Shown here: positions 1-8,838 of the stretch, piece by piece
How positions within the stretch are numbered: the first letter of the stretch is position 1
How the letters are laid out: every line of letters starts with the position of its first letter
Assembly (NCBI GenBank): GCA_008923285.1
Contig: WBSG01000006.1
Coordinates: 62,001-126,000 of the forward strand
Reading direction: 5' to 3'
DNA: 64,000 nt
Source: Betaproteobacteria bacterium SCN2
GTDB taxonomy: Bacteria; Pseudomonadota; Gammaproteobacteria; Burkholderiales; Thiobacillaceae
Made by a program: the position numbers and the translations under genes
Notes under the pieces: model-generated
What the model was told of the DNA's origin: nothing
Seen by the model: the letters and a program-made list of their open reading frames with translations, nothing else
Databases searched by the model: none

Positions 1-79
1 GCCGCCTTACGTTATGGAGGAGGCGCACATGGAACAGATGGCGCGCGCGACGCAAACCTTGCTGGATACGATTGATTAA
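1..79 (+). CDS. C-terminal end of an unidentified protein (5' cut by window)
   Basis: An open frame enters from the left edge and ends with TAA at 77-79, giving a 25-residue tail that finishes TLLDTID. It stops two bases before the next gene, so the two are probably co-transcribed. The tail is too short for me to assign a family. An internal ATG at 29 is possible as a start but would give only 16 residues, so a truncated larger gene is more likely. Confidence 0.45.
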   Translation, partial: PPYVMEEAHMEQMARATQTLLDTID

Positions 80-81
80 AA

Positions 82-1494
82 ATGAATATTACTTTTCTGG
101 GCGCCGCCGGCGAGGTCACCGGCTCCTGCTTTCTGGTGGAAAACGAGCATGTCCGCTTTCTGGTCGACTGCGGCATGTTCCAGGGCCTGGGCTCGGCGGA
201 CAAGAACCGCGATGCCCTGAATTTCGATGTAAGCGGGCTCGATTTCACCCTGCTCACGCATGCGCACATCGATCACTCGGGCCTGCTGCCGCTGTTGGTG
301 GCAAAAGGCTTCGATGGCCCCATCTTCACCACCCGCGCCAGTTGCGACCTGCTCGAAGTGATGCTGCTGGATTCTGCGCACATCCAGGAAAAGGACGCGG
401 AATGGGCGCGCGAGCGCAAGCGCCGCGGCGAAACCCTGCGCGACCCCGATAGCGTCGAGCCGATCTACACCGTGGCGGAGGCGCGTCACAGCCTGCGCCA
501 GCTGCACGGCGTGGGCTATGACGTGGAAGTGCGCCCGCATCCGGCGGTGAAAGTGCGTTTCCGCGATGCCGGCCACATCCTCGGCTCGGCGATTCTGGAG
601 GTGTGGCTGGAAACGGAGGGGACAACGCGCAAGCTCGTGTTCTCCGGCGATCTCGGCCAGCCCGGCCATCCGCTGATGAACGATCCCGCGCCGGTCGAAC
701 ACGCGGACTACCTGATCGTGGAGTCCACCTACGGCAACCGCCTGCACAAGCCGCTCAGGGAAACCACCGAGGAACTGGTCGACGCCATCAACGACACGCT
801 GGCGCAGCGGCGCGGCAATATCCTGATTCCGGCTTTTGCCGTGGGGCGTACGCAGGACATGCTGTTCATCCTTTCCGATCTGGCGGCGGACGGACGCCTG
901 ATCAGCAAGCCGCGCATTTTCGTCGATTCGCCGATGGCCAAGGCGGCGACCGAAATCACCCTCCGGCACCATCGCCTGCTCGACGAGGAGGCGCGCCACT
1001 TCATGCAGGATTTGCGCGCCAACCACCGCACGCCGCTGCCGATCACCTTCACCGAAACCGTGGACGATTCTAAGGCCATCAACCGCGTTTCCGGCGGCGC
1101 CATCATCATCGCCGCCTCGGGCATGTGCGATGCCGGCCGCATCAAGCATCACCTGCGCAACAACCTCGCGCGCGACGAAAACAGCGTCATCTTCGTCGGC
1201 TTCCAGGCCCAGGGTACGCTCGGACGCAGGCTGGTCGATGGCGCCAAGGAAGTGCGCCTGTTCGGCGAGGACGTGCCGGTGCGCGCGCGCATCTACACCA
1301 TTGGCGGCCTCTCCGCGCATGCCGACCAGGCCGCGCTGATGGATTGGCTTTCGCGTTTCAGCAGGCCGCCGCGCCAGTGCTTCGTGGTGCATGGCGAAGC
1401 GGAAACCGCGCAATTGTTCACCGACAAGATTCGCGCGGATCTGGGCTGGGATGCGCAGACGCCGCAGGCGGGCAAGCGCTATGCCCTGGCGTGA
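82..1494 (+). CDS. beta-CASP metallo-beta-lactamase fold RNA exonuclease/endonuclease
   Basis: This 470-residue protein belongs to the metallo-beta-lactamase/beta-CASP family, whose members are zinc-dependent RNA nucleases (YSH1/CPSF73-like in bacteria and archaea). The zinc motif HxHxDH is seen at H60, H62, D64 and H65, preceded by the N-terminal GAAGEVTGS strand. Later motifs fit the family: the SGDLG aspartate, the VESTYGN segment, the beta-CASP middle domain, and GGLSAHAD near the C terminus, followed by the VHGE motif of the RMMBL part. The start is fixed by the stop of the upstream gene two bases earlier. The substrate cannot be told from sequence. Family assignment is firm, the precise RNA-processing role is inferred. 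Confidence 0.9.
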   Translation: MNITFLGAAGEVTGSCFLVENEHVRFLVDCGMFQGLGSADKNRDALNFDVSGLDFTLLTHAHIDHSGLLPLLVAKGFDGPIFTTRASCDLLEVMLLDSAHIQEKDAEWARERKRRGETLRDPDSVEPIYTVAEARHSLRQLHGVGYDVEVRPHPAVKVRFRDAGHILGSAILEVWLETEGTTRKLVFSGDLGQPGHPLMNDPAPVEHADYLIVESTYGNRLHKPLRETTEELVDAINDTLAQRRGNILIPAFAVGRTQDMLFILSDLAADGRLISKPRIFVDSPMAKAATEITLRHHRLLDEEARHFMQDLRANHRTPLPITFTETVDDSKAINRVSGGAIIIAASGMCDAGRIKHHLRNNLARDENSVIFVGFQAQGTLGRRLVDGAKEVRLFGEDVPVRARIYTIGGLSAHADQAALMDWLSRFSRPPRQCFVVHGEAETAQLFTDKIRADLGWDAQTPQAGKRYALA

Positions 1495-1525
1495 GGTGCG
1501 GCCGGGTAAACTCGGAGGCATGAGT

Positions 1526-2947
1526 ATGCGACGACATCTGCTTGTCGGCCTGGCGATGCTCTGGGCCGTTTCCGCCCAGGCCTGGGCGGCAGCGCTGCCG
1601 CAGGGCGTGGCCGAAGCACTGTCGGATGCGGGCATCCCCGCCGAGGCGGTGTCTGTCTACGTGCTGCCGCTGGGGGGCGGCGCGCCGCTCCTGAGCGCGA
1701 ATGCGGCGCAGCCGATGAATCCGGCGTCGACCATGAAGCTGGTGACGAGCTATGCCGCGCTGCAGAGCCTGGGCCCTGACTACACCTGGAAGACCGGCTT
1801 CTGGGCGCGCGGCGAAATCAGCGAAGGCAGGTTGCAGGGCGACCTCATCGTGCGCGGCGGCGGCGACCCCTATCTCACGCTGGAGCGCATCTGGCTCATG
1901 CAGCGTGCATTGCGTGCGCAGGGTGTGCGCGAGATCGGCGGCAGCCTGGTGCTCGACCTCACCCTGTATGACTTGCCGCCCGCCGACCCCGGCGCCTTCG
2001 ACGGCGAGCCGCTGGCGGCCTACAATGCGCCGCCGGCGCCGCTGCTGGCCGATTTCAACGTCCAGTACGTGCGGCTGGCGCCGGAGGGCGAGGAAGTCGC
2101 CGTCCGTTCCGAGCTGCCGCTGACCGGGGTGAAATTCATTTCACGGCTGCAGCTGGGCGATGGCCCCTGCAACGGCTGGCGTGGCACGGTCCTGGCGACC
2201 CGGCCCGACCCCGAATTGACGGGGCTCGTGGTGTTCGAAGGGGTTTATCCGCGCGCTTGCGGCGAGCAGCGCCTGCCGCTCAACCTGCTGGAGCCCGCGC
2301 AGAATTTCGCCCAGGTCTTCCGCGCGCTGTGGGAGGAGTCCGGCGGCAAGTGGGAAGGCGGGGTGGTGCAGGGCATCGCGCCGCCGGAAACCGCGCCGCT
2401 GCTGGAATTCGAATCGCCCCCGCTGGTCGACGTCATCCGCCCGCTCAACAAGCACTCCAGCAATGCCATGACGCGCATGCTGTTCCTCACCCTGGGCCAG
2501 GAGAGGTTCGGTGCGCCGGCCACGCCGGAGAAATCGGTGTCGGCGATGCGGCAGGCGCTGCTCGCGCAGAAGCTGGACTTTCCCGAGCTGGTACTGGAAA
2601 ACGGCGCCGGCCTCTCGCGCATTGAGCGCATCAGCGCGCACAGCATGGGCCAGTTGCTGCTGGCGGCCTACCACAGCCCGCATTACTCCGAACTGGAATC
2701 CGCCTTGCCGATCAGCGCAATCGACGGCACGCTGAGAAAGCGCTTCAACGGCAGCGCATTCACCGGACAGGCCCATCTCAAGACCGGCAGCCTGAGAGAC
2801 GTGCGCGCGCTCGCCGGTTATCTCATGGACCGCAACGGCAGCCGCATGGCCGTGGTGATGTTCGTCAACCATGTCAATGCCGGTCAGTCCGAAGCCGCCA
2901 TGGCGGCGCTGCTGAATTGGCTTTACGAAGGCGTGGCGCAGGAGTAA
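1526..2947 (+). CDS. dacB: D-alanyl-D-alanine carboxypeptidase/endopeptidase, PBP4 type (peptidase S13)
   Basis: A periplasmic class C penicillin-binding protein of 473 residues that trims or cleaves peptidoglycan peptide cross-links. Counting from the ATG at 1526, residues 1-22 form a signal peptide (arginine pair, hydrophobic core, AWAA end). The three active-site motifs are visible: SxxK at S68-K71 (PASTMK), SxN in HSSNAM, and KTG in LKTGSL. The frame is open from 1391, inside the previous gene, but GGAGG at 1514-1518 lies 7 bases before the ATG at 1526 and only 1 base before the ATG at 1520, so 1526 is preferred. The gene is convergent with ubiD, with a long hairpin between them. Confidence 0.92.
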   Translation: MRRHLLVGLAMLWAVSAQAWAAALPQGVAEALSDAGIPAEAVSVYVLPLGGGAPLLSANAAQPMNPASTMKLVTSYAALQSLGPDYTWKTGFWARGEISEGRLQGDLIVRGGGDPYLTLERIWLMQRALRAQGVREIGGSLVLDLTLYDLPPADPGAFDGEPLAAYNAPPAPLLADFNVQYVRLAPEGEEVAVRSELPLTGVKFISRLQLGDGPCNGWRGTVLATRPDPELTGLVVFEGVYPRACGEQRLPLNLLEPAQNFAQVFRALWEESGGKWEGGVVQGIAPPETAPLLEFESPPLVDVIRPLNKHSSNAMTRMLFLTLGQERFGAPATPEKSVSAMRQALLAQKLDFPELVLENGAGLSRIERISAHSMGQLLLAAYHSPHYSELESALPISAIDGTLRKRFNGSAFTGQAHLKTGSLRDVRALAGYLMDRNGSRMAVVMFVNHVNAGQSEAAMAALLNWLYEGVAQE

Positions 2948-2968
2948 AGGCAAGGCAAAATGCATTTG

Positions 2969-3032
2969 ACAGGGAGGTTCAGGGAGGCAAGGCAGGAGGG
3001 TTTTCCCTTCCGCTTCTCCCTCGCCTCCCTGT
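2969..3032. terminator. long imperfect hairpin between convergent dacB and ubiD
   Basis: The gap between the two gene ends holds an inverted repeat: ACAGGGAGG at 2969-2977 pairs with CCTCCCTGT at 3024-3032, with further partial pairing inward to an AGGG-TTTT-CCCT apex near 2997-3008. It probably ends transcription from both sides, although no long T tract follows either arm. Its purine-rich/pyrimidine-rich arms resemble the elements at 17362-17431 and 21101-21182. Confidence 0.5.
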
Positions 3033-3046
3033 GAGTAAGACGCCCT

Positions 3047-4510
3047 TCAAAGGCCAAGCTGCGCAAACATCTCATCTACCCGCTTCTTCACGTCGGCGTC
3101 CATGCTGATCGGCGTACCCCACTCGCGGCTGGTTTCGCCCGGCCACTTGTTGGTGGCGTCGATGCCCATCTTGGAGCCGAGTCCGGAGACCGGGCTGGCG
3201 AAATCCAGATAGTCGATCGGCGTATTCTCGACGATGAGGGTGTCGCGCGCCGGATCGACGCGCGTGGTCAGCGCCCACATCACTTCCTTCCAGTCGCGCA
3301 CGTTCACGTCATCATCCGTCACGAGGATGAACTTGGTGTACATGAACTGGCGCAGGAATGACCAGACCCCGAACATCACGCGCTTGGCGTGGCCGGGGTA
3401 GGCCTTCTTCATGCTGACCACTGCCATGCGGTAGCTGCAGCCTTCCGGCGGCAGGTAGAAATCGACGATCTCGGGAAACTGTTTTTGCAGCAGCGGCACG
3501 AATACTTCGTTCAGTGCCACGCCGAGGATGGCGGGCTCGTCCGGCGGCTTGCCGGTGTAGGTGCTGTGGTAGATGGGGTCGCGCCGCATGGTGATGCGGT
3601 CGAGGGTGAACACCGGGAACTGTTCGACCTCGTTGTAGTAGCCGGTATGGTCGCCGAACGGGCCCTCTGGCGCCATTTCATTCGGGTGAAGGTGGCCTTC
3701 GAGCACGATCTCGGCGCTGGCCGGCACCTGCAGTTCGGAGCCGAGGCATTTCACCACTTCGGTCTTGGAGCCGCGCAGGAGGCCGGCGAACTGATACTCG
3801 GAGAGCGAGTCCGGCACCGGCGTCACCGCGCCGAGGATGGTGGCGGGATCGGCGCCGAGCGCGACGGCGACCGGGAAAGGCTGGCCGGGATGGGCTTGCT
3901 GGAACTCGCGAAAGTCGAGCGCCCCGCCGCGGTGGGCGAGCCAGCGCATGATCACCTTGTTCGGGCCGATCACTTGTTGTCGATAGATGCCGAGGTTCTG
4001 CCGCTTCTTGTGCGGGCCTTTCGTCACCACCAATCCCCAGGTGATGAGCGGGCCGGCGTCCCCCGGCCAGCAGGTCTGGATCGGCAGCTTCGAAAGATCG
4101 ACGTTCTTGCCTTCCCACACCACGTCCTGGCAGGGCGCGCTGCCGACTTCCTTCGGCGCCATGTTCAGCACCTGCTTCAGCACCGGCCATTTTTCCCAGG
4201 CGTCGCGCAGGCCCCTGGGCGGCTCGGGTTCCTTGAGATAGGCGAGCAGCTTGCCGATTTCGCGCAATTGCAGCGGGTCTTCCTCACCCATGCCCAGTGC
4301 CACGCGGCGCACGGTGCCGAACAGGTTGGCCAATACCGGAATCGAATGCCCCTTGGGCTTCTCGAACAGAATGGCCGGGCCTTCGCGCTTCAGCACGCGG
4401 TCGCAGAGCTCGGTCATTTCGAGGCGCGGGTCGACTTCGACGGGCACGCGCTTCAGTTCGCCCATGCTTTCAAGCTGGGCAATGAAGTCGCGCAGATCCT
4501 TGTATTTCAT
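3047..4510 (-). CDS. ubiD: UbiD family 3-octaprenyl-4-hydroxybenzoate decarboxylase
   Basis: At 487 residues this matches UbiD, the prenylated-FMN-dependent decarboxylase of ubiquinone synthesis that removes the ring carboxylate of 3-polyprenyl-4-hydroxybenzoate. The N terminus [14 protein letters not shown] and the internal [12 protein letters not shown] segment are characteristic of the family. The flavin prenyltransferase partner UbiX is not in this window. Its ATG (4510-4508) overlaps the TGA of the upstream heptose adenylyltransferase gene as ATGA, suggesting translational coupling at the end of the leftward group that starts at yraN. Family assignment is secure; function in ubiquinone synthesis is by homology. 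Confidence 0.95.
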   Translation of the reverse strand: MKYKDLRDFIAQLESMGELKRVPVEVDPRLEMTELCDRVLKREGPAILFEKPKGHSIPVLANLFGTVRRVALGMGEEDPLQLREIGKLLAYLKEPEPPRGLRDAWEKWPVLKQVLNMAPKEVGSAPCQDVVWEGKNVDLSKLPIQTCWPGDAGPLITWGLVVTKGPHKKRQNLGIYRQQVIGPNKVIMRWLAHRGGALDFREFQQAHPGQPFPVAVALGADPATILGAVTPVPDSLSEYQFAGLLRGSKTEVVKCLGSELQVPASAEIVLEGHLHPNEMAPEGPFGDHTGYYNEVEQFPVFTLDRITMRRDPIYHSTYTGKPPDEPAILGVALNEVFVPLLQKQFPEIVDFYLPPEGCSYRMAVVSMKKAYPGHAKRVMFGVWSFLRQFMYTKFILVTDDDVNVRDWKEVMWALTTRVDPARDTLIVENTPIDYLDFASPVSGLGSKMGIDATNKWPGETSREWGTPISMDADVKKRVDEMFAQLGL

Positions 4511-5004
4511 GTGCGGATTTTTTCGATGAGTGCCGTGGTGGAGCGCTGGAAGGCAAAGGGAATGGAATGCACCTGGCCGCCCCAGCCGGCCACCTCGCTG
4601 GCGCCGACGATGCTGTCGACCGGCCAGTCGCCGCCTTTCACCAGCACGTCGGGGCGCAGGCCGAGGATGAGTTCGAGCGGCGTGTCTTCGTCGAAGGGGA
4701 TGACCAGCGACACCGGCTCCAGCGCGGCGAGCACGGCCATGCGGTCGGCCAGCGGATTGACGGGGCGGTCGGGCGCCTTGTTCTGGCGACGCACCGACTC
4801 ATCCGAGTTTACGCCGACCACCAGCGAAGCGCCGAGGGCGCGTGCCTGGGCCAGATAAGTGACGTGACCGCGATGCAGGATGTCGAAGCAGCCGTTGGTG
4901 AATACCAGCGGGCGCGGCAGCCCCGCCGCCGCCTCCGTCGCCCCGGCGAGCGCGATCTTGCGCTCGAATGCGGGCGGCGGATAGGAGGGAGGCTGCCTGT
5001 TCAC
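4507..5004 (-). CDS. rfaE2: D-glycero-beta-D-manno-heptose 1-phosphate adenylyltransferase (RfaE2/HldE C-terminal type)
   Basis: A stand-alone nucleotidyltransferase domain that activates heptose 1-phosphate with ATP to ADP-heptose for the lipopolysaccharide inner core. The signature [12 protein letters not shown] (with the HxGH motif), the [10 protein letters not shown] segment, the VKGGDW segment and the late RSTT motif identify it. The frame is open up to 5076, but that would run 59 bases into the upstream lipoprotein gene. A GTG at 5004-5002, 14 bases after that gene's stop, gives 165 residues, the usual length of this domain. No clear Shine-Dalgarno precedes the GTG, so the start is likely but not proven. 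The kinase half (RfaE1) is not in the window. Confidence 0.85.
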   Translation of the reverse strand: MNRQPPSYPPPAFERKIALAGATEAAAGLPRPLVFTNGCFDILHRGHVTYLAQARALGASLVVGVNSDESVRRQNKAPDRPVNPLADRMAVLAALEPVSLVIPFDEDTPLELILGLRPDVLVKGGDWPVDSIVGASEVAGWGGQVHSIPFAFQRSTTALIEKIRT

Positions 5005-5017
5005 GCGATGAGAAAAC

Positions 5018-5593
5018 TCAGTCGATGTATTCGAACAGCTTGACCACGCGGCTGACGCCGGCAGTGCCCGCCGCAACCTTGCCGGCGGCCTCGCCCTCGT
5101 CCTTCCTGACCAGGCCCATGAGGTAGACCACGGCGGCTTCGGTGACCACTTTCACGTGGTTGGACTGGACGGCGTTGGTATTGAGGAGGCGCGCCTTGAC
5201 CTTGGTGGTGATGGAGGCATCGTTGGTTTTCGAAGTCAGCGAGGTGACGCCGGAAATGGTGATTTCATTGTGGACTCCGATGACGCCCGGGATGGCGCGG
5301 ACGGTGTCGACGACCTTTGCGCGGGTAGCTTCGTCCGGCACCTGGCCCACCAGCAGCACCTGGCGGTTGTAGCTCACGGTGGAAACGCTGACGGTCTTCT
5401 GCGGAAAGCCTTCGCGCAGCCGGTTCATCGCGCGCAGTTCGATCTCCTGGTCTTCGACCACGGTGCCGGCGGTGCGGCGATCGTCGGCGACCACGACCGC
5501 CGTGGCGGCGCCTCCCACGACCACGGCGGCACAGCCGTGCATCAAGGGCAGGGAGGCTGCCAGCAGCGCAGCCCAGGCAAGTTTCTTCATCAT
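5018..5593 (-). CDS. dolP: lipoprotein with two BON domains, DolP/YraP-like
   Basis: A 191-residue outer membrane lipoprotein candidate. Residues 1-21 form a signal sequence ending MHGC, a lipobox-like site with the cysteine as the lipidated residue. Two BON domains follow, roughly residues 55-115 and 125-190. In Escherichia coli DolP (YraP) is an outer membrane lipoprotein supporting envelope integrity, encoded next to diaA, yraN and rsmI, as here. The ATG at 5593 overlaps the TGA of the SIS gene (ATGA). GGGAG lies 7 bases upstream of it, which favours 5593 over the adjacent ATG at 5590. Confidence 0.85.
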   Translation of the reverse strand: MMKKLAWAALLAASLPLMHGCAAVVVGGAATAVVVADDRRTAGTVVEDQEIELRAMNRLREGFPQKTVSVSTVSYNRQVLLVGQVPDEATRAKVVDTVRAIPGVIGVHNEITISGVTSLTSKTNDASITTKVKARLLNTNAVQSNHVKVVTEAAVVYLMGLVRKDEGEAAGKVAAGTAGVSRVVKLFEYID

Positions 5594-6177
5594 GTCTCGA
5601 CTCCCAACAAGGCACTGTCCACGGCATCGCACAGACAGTGGATGGTCAATAAATGTACTTCCTGTATGCGTGCGGTGGAATCCGCCGGCACGCAGATAAG
5701 AACATCGCGGTCGCTCAATTGTTCCGCCAATTTTCCGCCATCGCGCCCGGTCAGTGCGATTACCGCCATGTCGCGGCCGCGCGCGGCTTCGGCGGCGGCC
5801 AGGATATTGGGCGAGGCGCCGCTGGTCGAGATCGCCAGCAGCACGTCGCCGGGCTGGCCGAGCGTGGTCACCTGGCGCGCGAAGACCTGCTCGAAGGCGA
5901 AGTCGTTGGCGATGGAGGTCAGCGTGGAGCTGTCGGTGGTGAGCGCGATCGCCGGCAGTCCGGGCCGGTCGAGTTCGAAGCGGTTCACCATCTCGGAAGA
6001 GAAATGCTGCGCATCCGCGGCCGAGCCGCCGTTGCCGCAGGACAGCACCTTGCCGTCGCGCAGGATGCACTGGAGGATGAGGTCGGCCGCGCCGGCAATG
6101 GCGGGCGCCAGCAGTTCCGCCACGTCCAGCTTGAGACGGGCGGAGTCGTTGAAGTGACCAATAATGCGTTCGATCAT
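5590..6177 (-). CDS. SIS domain sugar isomerase, GmhA/DiaA family
   Basis: A 195-residue single SIS domain protein. It aligns with both sedoheptulose 7-phosphate isomerase (GmhA, first step of ADP-heptose synthesis) and DiaA (DnaA initiator-associating protein), which share one fold and tetrameric form. [13 protein letters not shown], the [15 protein letters not shown] segment and ISTSGASPN are family motifs. The rsmI-yraN-SIS-dolP order mirrors the E. coli diaA locus, while the nearby rfaE2 favours a heptose role, so I leave the symbol open. No strong ribosome binding site is seen. A 10-bp palindrome CCCGCGCGGG sits at 6184-6193 in the short gap after yraN. Confidence 0.88.
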   Translation of the reverse strand: MIERIIGHFNDSARLKLDVAELLAPAIAGAADLILQCILRDGKVLSCGNGGSAADAQHFSSEMVNRFELDRPGLPAIALTTDSSTLTSIANDFAFEQVFARQVTTLGQPGDVLLAISTSGASPNILAAAEAARGRDMAVIALTGRDGGKLAEQLSDRDVLICVPADSTARIQEVHLLTIHCLCDAVDSALLGVET

Positions 6178-6207
6178 GTTTTGCCCGCGCGGGATGTTCT
6201 GGCGCGA

Positions 6208-6558
6208 TTATCCCATATCCTCGAAGGCCGACTTGATCCACGCCGGCTCGCGGCCTTCGTCCAGCGTCACGGCATCGAAGCGGCAGGCCGGCAGGCGCGG
6301 CAGGCCGGCGAGGTAGTGGCGCGCCGCGGCGATGATGCGGCGCTGCTTGGCTGGCGTGATGCTGTCGGCGGCGCTGCCGTAATCCTGGCGGCTGCGGCTG
6401 CGCACCTCCACGAACACCAGGGTATCGCCGTCCTGCGCAATGAGGTCGATTTCGCCCTGCCGGCAGCGGTAGTTGCGGTGCAGGATGGCCAGCCCGGCAT
6501 TCGCGAGCATTCTTTCCGCGCGGTCTTCGGCGAATTTTCCCAATAGTTGCTTCAGCAT
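6208..6558 (-). CDS. yraN: UPF0102 / YraN family endonuclease-like protein
   Basis: A 116-residue protein with the restriction-endonuclease-like core of the YraN (UPF0102) family: an N-terminal GKFAEDRAERML helix, then GEIDLIAQDGDTLVFVEVRSR, which carries the D...ExR pattern expected of a nuclease active site. No biochemical role is established that I can name. The frame is open to 6768, but the ATG at 6558 gives the family's normal N terminus. That start lies only 16 bases from the divergent rsmI start, so each promoter must lie inside the other gene. It begins the leftward group yraN-SIS-dolP-rfaE2-ubiD. Confidence 0.88.
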   Translation of the reverse strand: MLKQLLGKFAEDRAERMLANAGLAILHRNYRCRQGEIDLIAQDGDTLVFVEVRSRSRQDYGSAADSITPAKQRRIIAAARHYLAGLPRLPACRFDAVTLDEGREPAWIKSAFEDMG

Positions 6559-6574
6559 TTGCGACAATACCGAT

Positions 6575-7420
6575 ATGAATGAAGCGCCTCTAATGCCGGG
6601 ATTGTATGTGGTCGCGACGCCGATCGGAAACCTCGGCGACATCACCCTGCGCGCGCTCGACGTGCTGAAGCGCGTGGACCTGATCGCGGCAGAGGACACG
6701 CGCGTGACCGGGCAACTGCTGGCGACGCTCGGCATCAGCAAGCCGCTGCTGTCGGTGCGCGAGCACAATGAGCGCCAGGGCGCGGAAAAGCTGGCCGCGA
6801 AGATCGCCGCGGGCGCAGCGGTGGCCTATGTGTCCGACGCTGGCACGCCGGCGATTTCGGACCCCGGCGCCGTGCTGGTGCGCGCCCTGCGCGAGGCGGG
6901 CCTGCCGGTGATTCCGGTGCCGGGGGCGAGCGCGGTGACGGCGGCCCTGTCGGTGGCCGGCTTCGCGCCGGGGCCGTGGCTGTTCGCCGGTTTCCTGCCG
7001 CCGAAGCAGAAGGCGCGACGCGATGCAATTCTTGCCCTGAAGCACCAGCCCGCGGTGCTGGTGTTTTACGAAGCGCCACACCGCGTGCGCGAAACCCTCG
7101 TCGACCTTGCCGTGACGCTGGGCGGCGAGCGGCGCATCTGCATCGCACGCGAACTCACCAAGCAGTTCGAGGAAACCGCCTGCATGCGGCTCGACGAAAC
7201 GGCCGGCTGGCTGGGGGCGAGCGCTTACCGCGAAAAAGGCGAGTTCGTGCTGCTGGTGGAGGGCGCGGCGCAGGCCGAGAGCGGCATGGCCGACGCCGAA
7301 CGCATGCTGCGTGTGCTGGCGGAGGAACTGCCCGCCAGCCAGGCAGCGAAAATCGCCGCCAAGCTGACCGGGCGCAAGAAGTCCGAACTGTATGACTTAC
7401 TGGTGCAAGAACATGACTGA
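6575..7420 (+). CDS. rsmI: 16S rRNA (cytidine1402-2'-O)-methyltransferase
   Basis: RsmI uses S-adenosylmethionine to 2'-O-methylate C1402 in the decoding centre of 16S rRNA. The 281-residue sequence shows the tetrapyrrole-methylase-like fold motifs: [19 protein letters not shown] at the N terminus, [21 protein letters not shown] and [11 protein letters not shown]. The C-terminal helix ends in an [15 protein letters not shown] segment typical of the family. The ATG at 6575 is used here; ATG 6593 (MPGLYVV) is a possible alternative. It overlaps pyrC by 8 bases, so the two form an operon. Confidence 0.95.
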   Translation: MNEAPLMPGLYVVATPIGNLGDITLRALDVLKRVDLIAAEDTRVTGQLLATLGISKPLLSVREHNERQGAEKLAAKIAAGAAVAYVSDAGTPAISDPGAVLVRALREAGLPVIPVPGASAVTAALSVAGFAPGPWLFAGFLPPKQKARRDAILALKHQPAVLVFYEAPHRVRETLVDLAVTLGGERRICIARELTKQFEETACMRLDETAGWLGASAYREKGEFVLLVEGAAQAESGMADAERMLRVLAEELPASQAAKIAAKLTGRKKSELYDLLVQEHD

Positions 7421-8450
7421 TACCCTGACCCTGACCCGCCCCGACGACTGGCATCTGCACCTGCGCGACGGCGACGCCATGCAGAGCGTGCTGCCGCATA
7501 CCGCGAGGCAGTTCGCGCGCGCCATCGTCATGCCCAACCTGCGTCCGCCGGTGACCACGGTGGCGGCGGCGCAGGCCTATCGCGCACGCATCCTGGCAGC
7601 CTTGCCGCCGGGCATGCAGTTCGAGCCGCTGATGACGCTTTATCTCACCGACAACACACAGCCGGAGGAAATCGCAGCGGCCAGGAACAGCGGCTTCGTG
7701 CATGCGGTGAAATACTATCCCGCCGGCGCCACCACCAATTCCGATTCCGGTGTGACCGATCTGCAAAAAGCCTACCCCGCCATCGCCGCCATGGAAGAAC
7801 ACGGGATGCCGCTGTTGCTGCACGGCGAGGTGACCGATGCCGAGGTCGACGTGTTCGACCGCGAGTCGGTATTCATCGAGCGCCACCTCACCCGCCTGCT
7901 GCACGACTTTCCCCGGCTCAGGATCGTGCTGGAGCACATCACCACCAGGGGCGCCGCCGAATTCGTGGCGAGCGCGCCCGCCAATGTGGCGGCCACCATC
8001 ACCGCGCACCATCTGCTCTACAACCGCAACGCCATGTTCAAGGGCGGCATGCGCCCGCATTACTACTGCCTGCCGGTACTGAAGCGCGAGGTGCACCGCA
8101 CGGCGCTGGTTGCCGCGGCCGTGTCCGGCAATCCGAAATTTTTCCTCGGCACCGATTCCGCGCCGCATGCCAGGAGCACCAAGGAAGCCGCCTGCGGCTG
8201 TGCCGGCATCTACACGGCGCATGCCGCGCTGGAACTGTACGCGGAAGCCTTCGAGGCTGCCGGCGCGCTCGACCGGCTCGAGGCCTTCGCCAGTTTTCAC
8301 GGCGCCGACTTTTACGGCCTGCCGCGCAACACGCAAAAAATCATGCTCGCGAAGGCAAGCTGGACGGTGCCGGAGAGCTACTCAATGGACAATCAGCAGC
8401 TCGTGCCCTTGCGCGCCGGCGAAGCGATCGGCTGGAAGCTGCAGGCCTGA
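7413..8450 (+). CDS. pyrC: dihydroorotase, class II
   Basis: Dihydroorotase closes carbamoyl-aspartate to dihydroorotate in pyrimidine synthesis. This is the roughly 345-residue class II (E. coli PyrC) type, a zinc amidohydrolase. The metal-binding HLH pair is at H14 and H16 ([11 protein letters not shown]), the carboxylated lysine sits in [14 protein letters not shown], and the GTDSAPH loop supplies the catalytic aspartate. The open frame begins at 7392, but the ATG at 7413 matches the family N terminus and overlaps the rsmI end by 8 bases. A cluster of three hairpins follows the stop. Confidence 0.95.
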   Translation: MTDTLTLTRPDDWHLHLRDGDAMQSVLPHTARQFARAIVMPNLRPPVTTVAAAQAYRARILAALPPGMQFEPLMTLYLTDNTQPEEIAAARNSGFVHAVKYYPAGATTNSDSGVTDLQKAYPAIAAMEEHGMPLLLHGEVTDAEVDVFDRESVFIERHLTRLLHDFPRLRIVLEHITTRGAAEFVASAPANVAATITAHHLLYNRNAMFKGGMRPHYYCLPVLKREVHRTALVAAAVSGNPKFFLGTDSAPHARSTKEAACGCAGIYTAHAALELYAEAFEAAGALDRLEAFASFHGADFYGLPRNTQKIMLAKASWTVPESYSMDNQQLVPLRAGEAIGWKLQA

Positions 8451-8463
8451 GCCGGCAAAATAA

Positions 8464-8535
8464 CGGCAGGCTTTCGCCTGCCGAAATCCGGGGTGTTGCG
8501 CCCCGGAGGATCGCCGCGACAGGGGAATCGCGGCG
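8464..8535. repeat. three consecutive perfect stem-loops after pyrC
   Basis: Three perfect hairpins lie nose to tail. The first pairs CGGCAGGC 8464-8471 with GCCTGCCG 8476-8483 over a TTTC loop. The second pairs TCCGGGG 8487-8493 with CCCCGGA 8501-8507. The third pairs CGCCGCGA 8512-8519 with TCGCGGCG 8528-8535. Read on the minus strand, the first is followed by TTATTTTG, so it can serve as an intrinsic terminator for the small leftward gene. The other two have no T tract and their role is unknown. Confidence 0.6.
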
Positions 8536-8574
8536 GGGAGGAAGCAATGGTGTCGAAGGTGTATGCGAGCGAAC

Positions 8575-8739
8575 TCAGGCACGTCCCCTTCCCTTGTTGA
8601 TCGGTATGACGGTCGCGCTTGCCGTGGTCCGGGCTCTGGCCTGCTCGCGCCGAAGGCGCGCGAAGGTCTTGGCAATGTCGGTCTTGCTGGCAGGCACGTA
8701 CTTGAACCGGGGGTCAAGCAGTCTGGTCGGCTTGTCCAT
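8575..8739 (-). CDS. 54-aa basic protein of unknown function
   Basis: A short leftward frame of 54 codons starting ATG at 8739 and ending TGA at 8577-8575. The sequence begins MDKPTRLLDPRFKYVPA, continues with a very basic helix-like stretch (KTFARLRREQARARTT) and ends INKGRGRA. Support comes from AAGGAGA 8 bases before the ATG, very like the AAAGGAGA in front of the next leftward gene upstream, and from the terminator-like hairpin downstream at 8464-8483. It lies 99 bases after the DUF1269-like gene and may be co-transcribed with it. I recognise no family; nucleic-acid binding is only suggested by its charge. Confidence 0.55.
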   Translation of the reverse strand: MDKPTRLLDPRFKYVPASKTDIAKTFARLRREQARARTTASATVIPINKGRGRA

Positions 8740-8838
8740 GATCAATGTCTCCTTTCCGGGCGAGTTGCCCGATACGGTTCGGCGCTGACCGGCTTTTGGC
8801 CGCCTCGCCCGCAGCCGGTCTCGCCGTGTTTCCCGCGA

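Noticed and set aside
1391-1525. Upstream extension of the PBP4-type gene to 1391
   Set aside because: It would overlap the RNase gene by over 100 bases and bury the signal peptide. GGAGG at 1514-1518 supports ATG 1526.
8547-8600. 17-codon plus-strand frame after GGAGG at 8547
   Set aside because: It overlaps the end of the better supported minus-strand 54-codon gene and is too short to judge.
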